Shown: piece by piece, positions 8,651-15,915 of the stretch
Layout: each line of letters starts with the position of its first letter
Position numbering within the stretch: position 1 is the stretch's first letter
NCBI GenBank assembly: GCA_050263095.1
Contig: JBLNEW010000011.1
Location: forward strand, 1-36,569
Source of the DNA: FEB-35 sp050263095
GTDB lineage: Bacteria > Desulfobacterota > Deferrimicrobia > Deferrimicrobiales > Deferrimicrobiaceae
Length of the DNA stretch: 36,569 bases
Reading direction: 5' to 3'
Notes under the pieces: model-generated
Seen by the model: only the letters and a program-made list of their open reading frames with translations
Told to the model about the DNA's origin: nothing
Database searches by the model: none
Position numbers and translations under genes: made by a program

Positions 8651-9489
8651 GAACGGAGCGCATCGGCATCGTCGGGCTGGGGCTGATCGGCGGATCGCTC
8701 GCCCTTTCCCTGAAAGGGAAGCGGGGAGCGCCCGAGGTCTGGGGATGCGACCGGCTGAAGCGGCACGAGCGGATGGCGCTTGCCGACGGCGCCATATCGC
8801 GCGCCTGCGCCGAAAACGACATCGCCTCGTGCGACATCGTCGTAGTCTGCGTCCCCGTGCTGCGGTCCGTGGACCTGCTGCGCCGGATCGGGTCGCGGAT
8901 GCGCCCCGGCGCGGTGCTGACCGACGCCGGCAGCGTCAAGGCCGAGGTGGTCAGGGCCGGACGGGCGGCCGTGCAAGGCGGGGCCGAGTTCGTGGGAGGC
9001 CACCCCATCGCGGGCACCGAGAACTCCGGCTACGCCGCGGCCGACCCCTCGCTCTTCAAGGGGAGGACGGTCATACTGACCCCGGCTAAAGACAACACCG
9101 AGGCGGCGGTCGGGCGGGTAGGGCGGATCTGGAGGATGGCGGGAGCCAGGGTCCTGAGGATGGATTCGCGCCTGCACGACCACGTCTTCGCCTATGTATC
9201 CCACCTTCCGCACGCGGTCGCTTATGCGCTGGTCCATTCGGTGGCAACGCTCGATTCGAAGGTGCCGCTGGGGTACTCGGCGGGAGGGTTCCGCGACTTC
9301 ACGCGCATCGCCTCCAGCAACCCGGAGATGTGGAAAGACATCGTCCTGCAGAACCGGGGGGAAGTCCTGCGCGCGCTGGGGCACTACAGGAAAAACCTGG
9401 CCCTGCTCGAAAGCCTCGTGCGCGGGAGGGACGCTCCGGGCCTCCTCGCCTATTTCCGCAAGGCGAAAAAAACCAGGGACAGGCTGTGA
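8647..9489 (+). CDS. tyrA: Prephenate dehydrogenase
   Basis: The product has 280 residues. It oxidatively decarboxylates prephenate to 4-hydroxyphenylpyruvate with NAD(P), toward tyrosine. The protein opens with RIGIVGLGLIGGSLALSL, the Rossmann dinucleotide fold. The prephenate-binding part follows: GHPIAGTENSGYAAADPSLF, then HDHVFAYVSHLPHAVAYAL and GGFRDFTRIASSNPEMW. I chose TTG 8647, which overlaps the aroF stop (TTGA), because no ATG or GTG precedes the Rossmann motif closely and the resulting N-terminus has family length. It is a plain TyrA without a fused chorismate mutase; PheA upstream supplies that activity. Confidence 0.94.
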   Translation: MRTERIGIVGLGLIGGSLALSLKGKRGAPEVWGCDRLKRHERMALADGAISRACAENDIASCDIVVVCVPVLRSVDLLRRIGSRMRPGAVLTDAGSVKAEVVRAGRAAVQGGAEFVGGHPIAGTENSGYAAADPSLFKGRTVILTPAKDNTEAAVGRVGRIWRMAGARVLRMDSRLHDHVFAYVSHLPHAVAYALVHSVATLDSKVPLGYSAGGFRDFTRIASSNPEMWKDIVLQNRGEVLRALGHYRKNLALLESLVRGRDAPGLLAYFRKAKKTRDRL

Positions 9490-9493
9490 GCCG

Positions 9494-10771
9494 ATGAGGA
9501 AACGCGTAAGGATTTCCGGGACCGTCAGGGTGCCCGGAGACAAGTCGATCAGCCACAGGGCCGTGATGCTTTCAGCGCTGGCGGAGGGCGAAAGCCGCAT
9601 CCGGGGGTTCCTGCACGCCGGGGACACGCTTTGCACGGTCGCAATGATGCGCGCCCTCGGCGTACAAGTCGTCGAGGAATCGCCGACGCAGCTGCGCATC
9701 GACGGCCGGGGCCTGCGCGGGCTGTCCGAGCCCGAGGACGTCATCGACGCCGGGAACTCCGGGACCACGATGCGGATCGGGGCGGGCATACTCGCCGCGC
9801 AGCCGTTCATGACGATCGTCACGGGAGACCGGTACCTTCGCCGCCGTCCGATGAAGCGCATCGTGGAGCCGCTCGCGCGCATGGGAGCGTCGATCGCGGG
9901 CAGGCGGGGGAACACGCTGCCGCCGCTCTGCATCCGGGGAGGGAAGCTTTCGGGGATGCGGTACGAGATGCCCGTGTCATCCGCGCAGGTCAAGTCCGCC
10001 ATACTTCTGGCCGGTCTGTACGCCGCGGGGCCGACGACCGTCGTGGAGCCGCTGCCGTCGCGGGACCACACGGAGAGGATGCTGTCCTCGATGGGCGCAA
10101 AGGTCGCCAGGCGCGGGGACGAGGTCGGCGTCCAGCCCGCCTCGACGCTTCGGCCCCTCTCGATCGACGTTCCCGCCGACATCTCCTCGGCCGCGTTCTT
10201 CATCGTGCTGGCCGCGTGCGTTCCGGGGGCGGAGCTGCACCTTCCCGGGGTCGGCGTGAACCCGCTGCGGACGGGCCTGATCACCGTGCTGCGGAAGATG
10301 GGGGCCGAGATCCGGCTGGAGGCGCTGAGGGAGGAAGGCGGAGAACCGGTGGCCGACATCGTGGTGCTTGGGGCGGAGCTGACGGGGACCGAGGTTTCCC
10401 CGCGGGAGATCCCTTCGCTTATCGACGAGATCCCGGCCCTCTGCGCGGCGGCCGCGCTGGCAAACGGCCGCACGGTGATCCGCGGCGCGGGGGAACTGCG
10501 GGTTAAGGAGTCGGACAGGATCGGAACGATGGCGTCCGCGCTGTCATCTCTCGGGGTATCGTGCGAGGAATACCCCGACGGAATAAGGATCGACGGCCCC
10601 GCGCAGATCGCCCCCGGGGTGCGGTGCGACAGCCGTGGAGACCACAGGATAGCGATGTCCCTGGCTGTCCTCTCCGCCGCGGCCGCGGTCCCGATCGAGA
10701 TCACCGACACGGCATGCATCGACACGTCCTTCCCCGGTTTCGGAGGTATGCTGAAAGGGGTGCTCGCGTGA
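9494..10771 (+). CDS. aroA: 3-phosphoshikimate 1-carboxyvinyltransferase (EPSP synthase)
   Basis: The product has 425 residues. It joins shikimate 3-phosphate and phosphoenolpyruvate, the sixth step of the shikimate pathway. The N-terminal VPGDKSISHRAVML carries the catalytic Lys and Ser. Then come DAGNSGTTMRIGAGIL and RRRPMKRIVEPLARMGA, phosphoenolpyruvate-site segments, followed by SSAQVKSAILLAGLYA. The C-terminal half has SLIDEIPALCAAAALA with the catalytic Asp, and GAGELRVKESDRI. The GNSGTT form of the phosphoenolpyruvate loop, instead of GNAGT, resembles the class II enzymes of Bacillus type. The ATG starts four bases after tyrA. The last bases overlap the cmk start (GTGA). Confidence 0.96.
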   Translation: MRKRVRISGTVRVPGDKSISHRAVMLSALAEGESRIRGFLHAGDTLCTVAMMRALGVQVVEESPTQLRIDGRGLRGLSEPEDVIDAGNSGTTMRIGAGILAAQPFMTIVTGDRYLRRRPMKRIVEPLARMGASIAGRRGNTLPPLCIRGGKLSGMRYEMPVSSAQVKSAILLAGLYAAGPTTVVEPLPSRDHTERMLSSMGAKVARRGDEVGVQPASTLRPLSIDVPADISSAAFFIVLAACVPGAELHLPGVGVNPLRTGLITVLRKMGAEIRLEALREEGGEPVADIVVLGAELTGTEVSPREIPSLIDEIPALCAAAALANGRTVIRGAGELRVKESDRIGTMASALSSLGVSCEEYPDGIRIDGPAQIAPGVRCDSRGDHRIAMSLAVLSAAAAVPIEITDTACIDTSFPGFGGMLKGVLA

Positions 10772-11457
10772 GGGAACTCCCCGTTCTGGCGATCGACGGA
10801 CCCTCCGGGGCGGGCAAGACGACGGTATCGCGCATGCTTGCCGATCGGGCCTCCCTCACCCGGCTGGACACCGGCGCGATGTACCGCGCCTGCGCCCTTG
10901 CCGCCCGAAGGGCGGGGATTCCCTGGAGCGACGGCGCCGGGCTTGGCCGCATGTGCGCGGAACTTTCGATGGAATTCAGGCGCGGGGAGGGTGGAGACCT
11001 TCGCCTGCACCTGGGCGGCGAGGACGTAAGCGCAGCCATACGCACCCCGGAGATGAGCATGGGGGCGTCCGAGGTCTCGACGCACAGGCAGGTGCGCGAG
11101 GCGATGGTGGCGCTGCAGAGGAAGATGGCCGAGCGGGGCGGCGTCGTCCTCGAGGGTCGAGACACCGGGACCGTGGTCTTCCCGGACGCGGACGCCAAGA
11201 TCTTCCTGGACGCCCATGCCGCCGTAAGGGCGATGCGCCGGTACCGCGAATGGGGGGCCGGCGGGAAGAAACCTTTCGAAGAGGTGTTTCGCGAGGTGCT
11301 TGTGCGCGACATCCAGGACAGCACGAGGGACAATTCGCCGCTGCGCATGGCCGAAGGTGCGGTCTGCATCGACACGACGACGCTATCCGCGGAAGAAGCC
11401 GTCGAGGAGATCCTGCGCAGGCTCCCCGAAAGCGTAAGGAAGAGGCTGGCGCCGTGA
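10768..11457 (+). CDS. cmk: Cytidylate kinase
   Basis: The product has 229 residues. It phosphorylates CMP and dCMP with ATP. VLAIDGPSGAGKTTVSRMLA supplies the P-loop right at the N-terminus, followed by LDTGAMYRACAL, the CMP-binding DTGAMYR motif. GRDTGTVVFPDADAKIFLDA and RDIQDSTRDNSPL complete the nucleoside monophosphate kinase fold and lid. I placed the start at GTG 10768, inside the aroA stop, because the homology begins at its fourth residue. The aroA-cmk-rpsA neighbourhood is widespread in proteobacteria; here ispH sits between cmk and rpsA, the order I recall from Geobacter. Confidence 0.95.
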   Translation: MRELPVLAIDGPSGAGKTTVSRMLADRASLTRLDTGAMYRACALAARRAGIPWSDGAGLGRMCAELSMEFRRGEGGDLRLHLGGEDVSAAIRTPEMSMGASEVSTHRQVREAMVALQRKMAERGGVVLEGRDTGTVVFPDADAKIFLDAHAAVRAMRRYREWGAGGKKPFEEVFREVLVRDIQDSTRDNSPLRMAEGAVCIDTTTLSAEEAVEEILRRLPESVRKRLAP

Positions 11458-12353
11458 AACGGATCCTTATCGCCGCCAGCGCGGGGTTCTGCTTCGGGGT
11501 CAAGCGGGCCATATCCATCGCCAACGAGACGGCGGGCAAGGCGGCCGCGGGCGGGGCAGCCGGGCCGGATTCCCTCCCGATCCATTCCCTTGGTCCGCTT
11601 ATCCACAATCCGCAGGCGGTGGAGGAGCTGGAGAAGAAGGGTGTGCATGTGGTCGAATCCGTGGACGACATCCCCTGCGGGAAGGTGATCGTCCGCTCCC
11701 ACGGGATAACCCGGCGCGACGCGGAGGAGCTGGCGGGCAAGAACGTGCAGATCATCGACGCAACCTGCCCATTCGTGAAGAAAGCGCAGGAGTACGCGCG
11801 TTCCTTGAGCCGCGAAGGGTACGCCGTGACGGTGGTGGGCGACGCCAACCACCCGGAGGTAAAGAGCATAATCAGCTACATAGAAACCGGTGTGCCGGTC
11901 ATCACCTCGCTTGCGGAATTGAAGGAAGCGACCGGGATCCGCAAGGTCGGAATCGTCGCCCAGACTACTCAATCATTCGAAAATCTTATGGAATTCGTCT
12001 CGGTCGCGCTCAAGAGGATCCCCGAGGTCCGAGTGTACAACACGATCTGCAACGCCACGGTGCTTCGCCAGAAGGAGTCGATGGCCGTGGCCCGCAATGC
12101 GGACGTCATGATCGTCCTGGGCGGGTACAACAGCGCCAATACCAGGCGGCTGGCTGAGATATGCAGGGAGCTGAATCCGAGGGTCCATCACATAGAGACG
12201 GCGTCGGAGCTTTCCCCCGACACGCTCTCGGGGGTAACCTGCCTTGGCGTGACCGCGGGCGCTTCGACTCCCGAATGGATCATAGAAGGGCTGGTCGAAA
12301 GGATCCGGGCGATCTGGCGGGAAGAAAATATCCAGGTTTCCTACTATCAGTGA
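11454..12353 (+). CDS. ispH: 4-hydroxy-3-methylbut-2-enyl diphosphate reductase IspH
   Basis: The product has 299 residues. It is the last enzyme of the MEP isoprenoid pathway, reducing HMBPP to IPP and DMAPP through a [4Fe-4S] cluster. The three cluster cysteines are all present: C13 (AGFCFGVKRA), C105 (DATCPFVKKAQ) and C199 (TICNATVLRQ), close to positions 12, 96 and 197 of the E. coli enzyme. SHGITRRD and HHIETASEL provide further substrate contacts. The GTG start overlaps the cmk stop (GTGA), and the homology begins immediately. The stop codon lies inside a perfect 17-bp palindrome followed by a T-run, described separately. DMAPP from this step would feed MiaA. Confidence 0.96.
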   Translation: MKRILIAASAGFCFGVKRAISIANETAGKAAAGGAAGPDSLPIHSLGPLIHNPQAVEELEKKGVHVVESVDDIPCGKVIVRSHGITRRDAEELAGKNVQIIDATCPFVKKAQEYARSLSREGYAVTVVGDANHPEVKSIISYIETGVPVITSLAELKEATGIRKVGIVAQTTQSFENLMEFVSVALKRIPEVRVYNTICNATVLRQKESMAVARNADVMIVLGGYNSANTRRLAEICRELNPRVHHIETASELSPDTLSGVTCLGVTAGASTPEWIIEGLVERIRAIWREENIQVSYYQ

Positions 12354-12367
12354 TAGTATTATTTTTT
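12342..12367 (+). terminator. Palindrome at the ispH stop followed by a T-run (weak terminator or operator)
   Basis: TACTATCAGTGATAGTA (12342-12358) is a perfect 17-bp inverted repeat around a central G, and it contains the ispH TGA. As RNA it folds as TACTAT/ATAGTA with loop CAGTG and is followed by TTATTTTTT. The stem is AT-rich, so termination would be weak. As DNA it looks like an operator: its 13-bp core CTATCAGTGATAG equals the core of tetO2. Either reading separates the aromatic/ispH operon from rpsA. Confidence 0.45.
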
Positions 12368-12376
12368 CCGGACGGT

Positions 12377-12405
12377 TTGCATTCTCGGCTGATTCCGAGG
12401 ATAGT
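12377..12405 (+). promoter_or_regulatory. Candidate sigma-70 promoter for rpsA
   Basis: TTGCAT and GATAGT are 17 bases apart (4/6 matches each). A start of transcription near 12412 would leave a leader of about 27 bases before the rpsA ATG. The region is AT-rich against its surroundings and lies just after the ispH palindrome. A hairpin (12381-12402) overlaps the spacer, so only one of the two can be the functional element if transcription starts here. Confidence 0.4.
12381..12402 (+). promoter_or_regulatory. 8-bp hairpin in the ispH-rpsA spacer
   Basis: ATTCTCGG and CCGAGGAT pair over eight positions (one G-T) around the loop CTGATT. If transcription reads in from ispH, this hairpin would sit about 36 bases upstream of the rpsA start codon. 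S1 is known in gamma-proteobacteria to control its own mRNA through a folded leader, so a structured leader here is plausible but unproven. Confidence 0.35.
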
Positions 12406-12438
12406 AGTATTCAGGAAACCCCTCTAGAGGTGGAACTT

Positions 12439-14187
12439 ATGGAAAACAAACTGAACCTGGCCGACCCTTCCCGGGGGGGGGAAGAGGGCGCCGGCGGACC
12501 GGCTGCAGGCAAGAACGAGGACGATTTCGCCAAGCTGTACGAGGAAAGCATCGAGGTGCCCGAGGAGGGCCAGATCATTCATGGGGTGGTGATCAAGGTC
12601 CTCAAGGATTACGTCGCGGTCGACATCAACAGAAAGTCGGAAGGGATGCTCCCGCTGGAGGAACTGCCTCCGGAGGAGCTGGCCGCGCTCTCGCCGGGAA
12701 GCAGAATCGACATAATGGTGGAGCGGTTCGATCCCGAGCAGGGATTCGTGCTCCTTTCCCGATCGAAGGTGCTCAAGATCCGCGTCTGGGACGATCTCCA
12801 GAAAGCCTATGACGACGGGACAGCCGTCCCGGGAACCATCGTCGCGAAGGTCAAGGGGGGGTTCACGGTCGACATAGGCGTAAAGGCGTTCCTGCCGGGC
12901 AGCCAGGTCGACATACGCCCGGTCCGTGACAACGACACCGTGGTGGGGCTGCAGGGCAAATTCAAGATCCTCAAGTTTTCCCGGAAAAAAACCAACGTGG
13001 TCGTCTCGCGGCGGGCGGCGCTCGAGGAAGAGCGCGACGTGCAGCGGAAGGTCATCCTCGAAAAGATACGGGAGGGGGACACCGTAGAGGCCAAGGTCAA
13101 AAACATTACCGACTACGGCGTGTTCATGGACCTGGGCGGCCTCGACGGCCTGATGCACATAACCGACATGAGTTACGGCAAGGTGGCCCATCCTTCCGAC
13201 CTCTGCAAGGTCGGCGACGTGCTCAAGGTCAAGGTCATACGATTCGACCGCGAGAAGGGGCGCATATCCCTGGGCTTCAAGCAGATGAAGTCCGACCCGT
13301 GGCTGGATATCGAGAACCGGTATGCTCCGGAGGGCCGGTACGGGGGGCGCGTGACCAACGTCACCAAGTACGGGGCCTTCATAGAGCTCGAGGAGGGTGT
13401 CGAGGGGCTGCTCCACGTTTCGGAGATGTCCTGGAGCAAGAAGCTCAAGGACCCTTCGGAAACCATGAAGCCGGGCGACCACGTCGATGTCGTGGTGTTG
13501 AGGGTCGAGAAGGAGCACAAGAAGATCTCGCTGGGGCTCAAGCAGCTTTTGTCGAACCCGTGGGACGAGCTGCGGTCCAAACATCCGGAAGGTTCGATCG
13601 TCGAGGGCGTCGTCAAGAACATCACCGACTTCGGCGTCTTCGTCGACATCGGCTGCGAGATAGACGGCCTGGTGCACGTCTCCGACATCTCGTGGAGCCA
13701 GCGGGTCAAGCACCCCTCCGAGCTGTACAAGAAGGGCGACCGGCTGCAGGCACGCGTCCTGAAGGTCGACCCCGAGTCCCAGAAGTTCTCCTTGAGCATA
13801 AAGCACCTGACCATGGACCCGTGGGCCGGCATCGAGACGCGCTTCAAGAAGGGCGACGTCGTCACCGGGCGCGTCTCCCGCGTGGCCGACTTCGGCGTCT
13901 TCGTGGAGCTGGCGGACGGCATCGAGGGGCTCGTGCACATATCGGAGCTGTCCCGCGAGAAGGTCGACAACCCGAACTCCCTTTTCAAGCCCGGGGACGA
14001 GACGGGAGCGGTCGTGCTTGCGGTGGACCGGGGAAGCAAGAAGATTTCCCTTTCCATCCGCGCGCACCAGGACGAGGCGGAGCGCAGGAACATGGAGTCG
14101 TACATGACCCGCCCTTCCGACCCGCCGGAGAACCTGACGGTCCTCGGGGAAGCGCTGCGGGCGAAGCTTAAGATCAACAGCGAGTGA
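12439..14187 (+). CDS. rpsA: 30S ribosomal protein S1
   Basis: The product has 582 residues with six S1 RNA-binding repeats after a short acidic, glycine-rich N-terminus. The repeats begin near residues 47, 131, 215, 300, 387 and 474. The later ones carry the standard S1 forms, for example KNITDYGVFMDLG, TKYGAFIELEEGVEGLLH, ITDFGVFVDIG and VADFGVFVEL. S1 brings structured mRNAs to the 30S subunit, which matters here where many starts have weak ribosome-binding sites. I prefer ATG 12439, with GAGGTGG about five bases upstream, over GTG 12430, which lies inside that site. A run of nine Gs at 12473-12481 (codons 12-15) is unusual inside an essential gene. Confidence 0.96.
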   Translation: MENKLNLADPSRGGEEGAGGPAAGKNEDDFAKLYEESIEVPEEGQIIHGVVIKVLKDYVAVDINRKSEGMLPLEELPPEELAALSPGSRIDIMVERFDPEQGFVLLSRSKVLKIRVWDDLQKAYDDGTAVPGTIVAKVKGGFTVDIGVKAFLPGSQVDIRPVRDNDTVVGLQGKFKILKFSRKKTNVVVSRRAALEEERDVQRKVILEKIREGDTVEAKVKNITDYGVFMDLGGLDGLMHITDMSYGKVAHPSDLCKVGDVLKVKVIRFDREKGRISLGFKQMKSDPWLDIENRYAPEGRYGGRVTNVTKYGAFIELEEGVEGLLHVSEMSWSKKLKDPSETMKPGDHVDVVVLRVEKEHKKISLGLKQLLSNPWDELRSKHPEGSIVEGVVKNITDFGVFVDIGCEIDGLVHVSDISWSQRVKHPSELYKKGDRLQARVLKVDPESQKFSLSIKHLTMDPWAGIETRFKKGDVVTGRVSRVADFGVFVELADGIEGLVHISELSREKVDNPNSLFKPGDETGAVVLAVDRGSKKISLSIRAHQDEAERRNMESYMTRPSDPPENLTVLGEALRAKLKINSE

Positions 14188-14200
14188 AGCAAGGCCCCTT

Positions 14201-15100
14201 ATGAGCATGGAAATTCCCCTGCCGCCGCGGGCCCGCCGCCCGTTCCTGCGCGGATGCGCGGTCGTGGCGATGGTATTCGTCGCGTTTTTCGTCCTCATAG
14301 CGCTCGTCTCCCGCGTCGACGAATGGTCGTTCACGACCGGCGAAAAGGTCGCGGTCCTGCCCGTCACCGGGCTCATTTCCGACTCCGAAAGCACGATCGA
14401 GCAGCTCAAGAAGTTCGCCAAGGACGACTCCGTAAAGGCCATCGTCCTGCGCATAAACTCCCCGGGCGGCGGCGTGGGACCGTCGCAGGAGATCTACGAG
14501 GAGGTCAGGAAGCTCTCGGGCAAGAAGGTCGTGGTGGCGTCGATGGGCGCCCTCGCGGCCTCCGGCGGGTACTACATCGCCTGCGCTGCGCAGAAGATCT
14601 ACGCCAATCCCGGCACGATCACCGGATCCATCGGGGTGATCATGCAGTTCGTGAACGTCAAGGACCTGATCGAGAAGATCGGGCTCAAGGGGATGGTGGT
14701 CAAGAGCGGCGCGTTCAAGGACATAGGCTCCCCCGTGCGCGACATGAGACCCGAGGAGCGGGAGCTCCTGCAGAGCGTCATCGACAACGTGCACTCGCAG
14801 TTCGTGGGGGCCGTCGCGGAGTCGCGGAAGATGGACCGCGTGAAGGTGGCGATGATCGCGGACGGCCGGATATTCTCCGGCGAGCAGGCGAAAGCGCTGG
14901 GCCTGGTGGACGTGCTCGGCAACCTGGAGGACGCCGTCGCGGAGGCGGGGAAAATGGCCAAGATCGAAGGGGAGCCCCGCGTGGTGACCCCCCCGAAGAA
15001 AAAGCTTTCCATCCTTGAATTGCTAAAGGAGGAAGCGAAAAGTATAATCGGTGATAAATTGACCGAACAGCGAATCCGTCTCGAATACCTCGCACAATAA
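14201..15100 (+). CDS. sppA: Signal peptide peptidase SppA (short form)
   Basis: The product has 299 residues, the single-domain (36K, Bacillus-like) form. It is a membrane-anchored serine protease that degrades signal peptides left after export. One transmembrane segment lies at about residues 19-38 (CAVVAMVFVAFFVLIALVS) after a positively charged N-terminus, so the catalytic domain faces outside the cytoplasm. The ClpP-like fold shows INSPGGGVGPS, the nucleophile region ALAASGGYYIACAA with S121, and the general-base Lys in SGAFKDIGSP, K173. Their 52-residue distance equals that of S147 and K199 in B. subtilis SppA. The gene starts 13 bases after rpsA and is likely co-transcribed with it and the IHF gene. 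Confidence 0.94.
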   Translation: MSMEIPLPPRARRPFLRGCAVVAMVFVAFFVLIALVSRVDEWSFTTGEKVAVLPVTGLISDSESTIEQLKKFAKDDSVKAIVLRINSPGGGVGPSQEIYEEVRKLSGKKVVVASMGALAASGGYYIACAAQKIYANPGTITGSIGVIMQFVNVKDLIEKIGLKGMVVKSGAFKDIGSPVRDMRPEERELLQSVIDNVHSQFVGAVAESRKMDRVKVAMIADGRIFSGEQAKALGLVDVLGNLEDAVAEAGKMAKIEGEPRVVTPPKKKLSILELLKEEAKSIIGDKLTEQRIRLEYLAQ

Positions 15101-15123
15101 ATTTCCCCGGAGGGATTGAAAGC

Positions 15124-15402
15124 ATGACGAAAAGCGATCTTGTCCAGAAGCTGTCCGAGCAGGTCACAACCCTGACGAAAAAGGAGTGCGAGGTCATCGT
15201 GGATACGGTCTTCCACCACATGAAGGACGCCCTTCAGCGCGGCGAGAAGATCGAGATCCGCGGTTTCGGCAGCTTCACCGTCCGCGTCCGCCGCGCAAAG
15301 GAAGGTCGCAACCCCAAGACCGGGGAGAAGGTGTCGATCCCGGAGAAGCGGATCCCCTTCTTCAAGGTCGGCAAGGAACTCCGGGAACTCGTCAACGCCT
15401 GA
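15124..15402 (+). CDS. ihfB: Integration host factor beta-like DNA-bending protein
   Basis: The product has 92 residues, a complete HU/IHF-family protein. MTKSDLVQKL and the helix VIVDTVFHHMKDAL form the dimer core. The IEIRGFGSFTVRVRRA strand leads to the DNA-intercalating arm RNPKTGEKVSIPEKRIPFFK, and GKELRELVN closes the fold. The GRNPKTGEKV...PFFKxGKELRE pattern and its place after rpsA and sppA argue for IHF-beta rather than HU. A partner alpha subunit is not in the window. GGAGGG precedes the ATG. IHF assists sigma-54 promoters and recombination by sharply bending DNA. Confidence 0.93.
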   Translation: MTKSDLVQKLSEQVTTLTKKECEVIVDTVFHHMKDALQRGEKIEIRGFGSFTVRVRRAKEGRNPKTGEKVSIPEKRIPFFKVGKELRELVNA

Positions 15403-15409
15403 CGGCCTG

Positions 15410-15910
15410 ATGGAAAGGATGTTCTCCCCCTGGCGGATGGAATACGTTCGCCGGGGGGCTTCCGGCGGGAAGGGCGCCGGCTGCATCTTCTGCGTCGGCG
15501 AGCCCGAGCGCGACGACCCCGAACGCCTGGTCCTGGGGCTGTATCCCCGCACCGTCGCGATCTGCAACCGCTACCCGTACAATAACGGCCATGTGCTGCT
15601 GGCCCCGAGGCGGCACGCCTCCGACCTGTCCCTCCTGTCGAAGGAGGAGCTCTCGGAGCTGATGTCGCTCCTTGCCCTGGGCGTCTCGGCGCTCTCGGAG
15701 GAATATTCCCCGCAGGGGTTCAACGTCGGAATGAACCTCGGGAGGGCTGCCGGGGCCGGGATCGAGGACCACCTTCACATCCACATCGTCCCGCGATGGA
15801 CGGGGGACACGAATTTCATGACCGCGGCCCAGTCGACGCGGGTCCTGCCCGAATCCCTCCCGGAGACGCTCGCCCGCCTGTCGGCACGGTTCCGGAACCT
15901 CAAGCCCTGA
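15410..15910 (+). CDS. HIT-family nucleotide hydrolase/transferase (Ap4A phosphorylase-like)
   Basis: The product has 166 residues. It opens with MERMFSPWRMEYVRR and CIFC, as in bacterial and archaeal HIT proteins annotated as Ap4A phosphorylase or FHIT-like. NRYPYNNGHVLLAPRRHASD forms the nucleotide-binding strand, and the histidine triad HLHIHIV is at H121, H123 and H125, with H123 expected to be the nucleophile. Members act on dinucleoside polyphosphates or AMP conjugates, and the substrate here cannot be told. The start ATG is seven bases after ihfB, and the gene is followed directly by mutS. Confidence 0.92.
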   Translation: MERMFSPWRMEYVRRGASGGKGAGCIFCVGEPERDDPERLVLGLYPRTVAICNRYPYNNGHVLLAPRRHASDLSLLSKEELSELMSLLALGVSALSEEYSPQGFNVGMNLGRAAGAGIEDHLHIHIVPRWTGDTNFMTAAQSTRVLPESLPETLARLSARFRNLKP

Positions 15911-15915
15911 TCTCC

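Noticed and set aside
8527..11217. A long open frame on the minus strand (896 codons) across tyrA, aroA and cmk
   Set aside because: It mirrors real genes in GC-rich DNA. The translation is rich in Arg, Pro, Gly and Ser with no fold or motif, and the plus-strand genes explain the bases fully.
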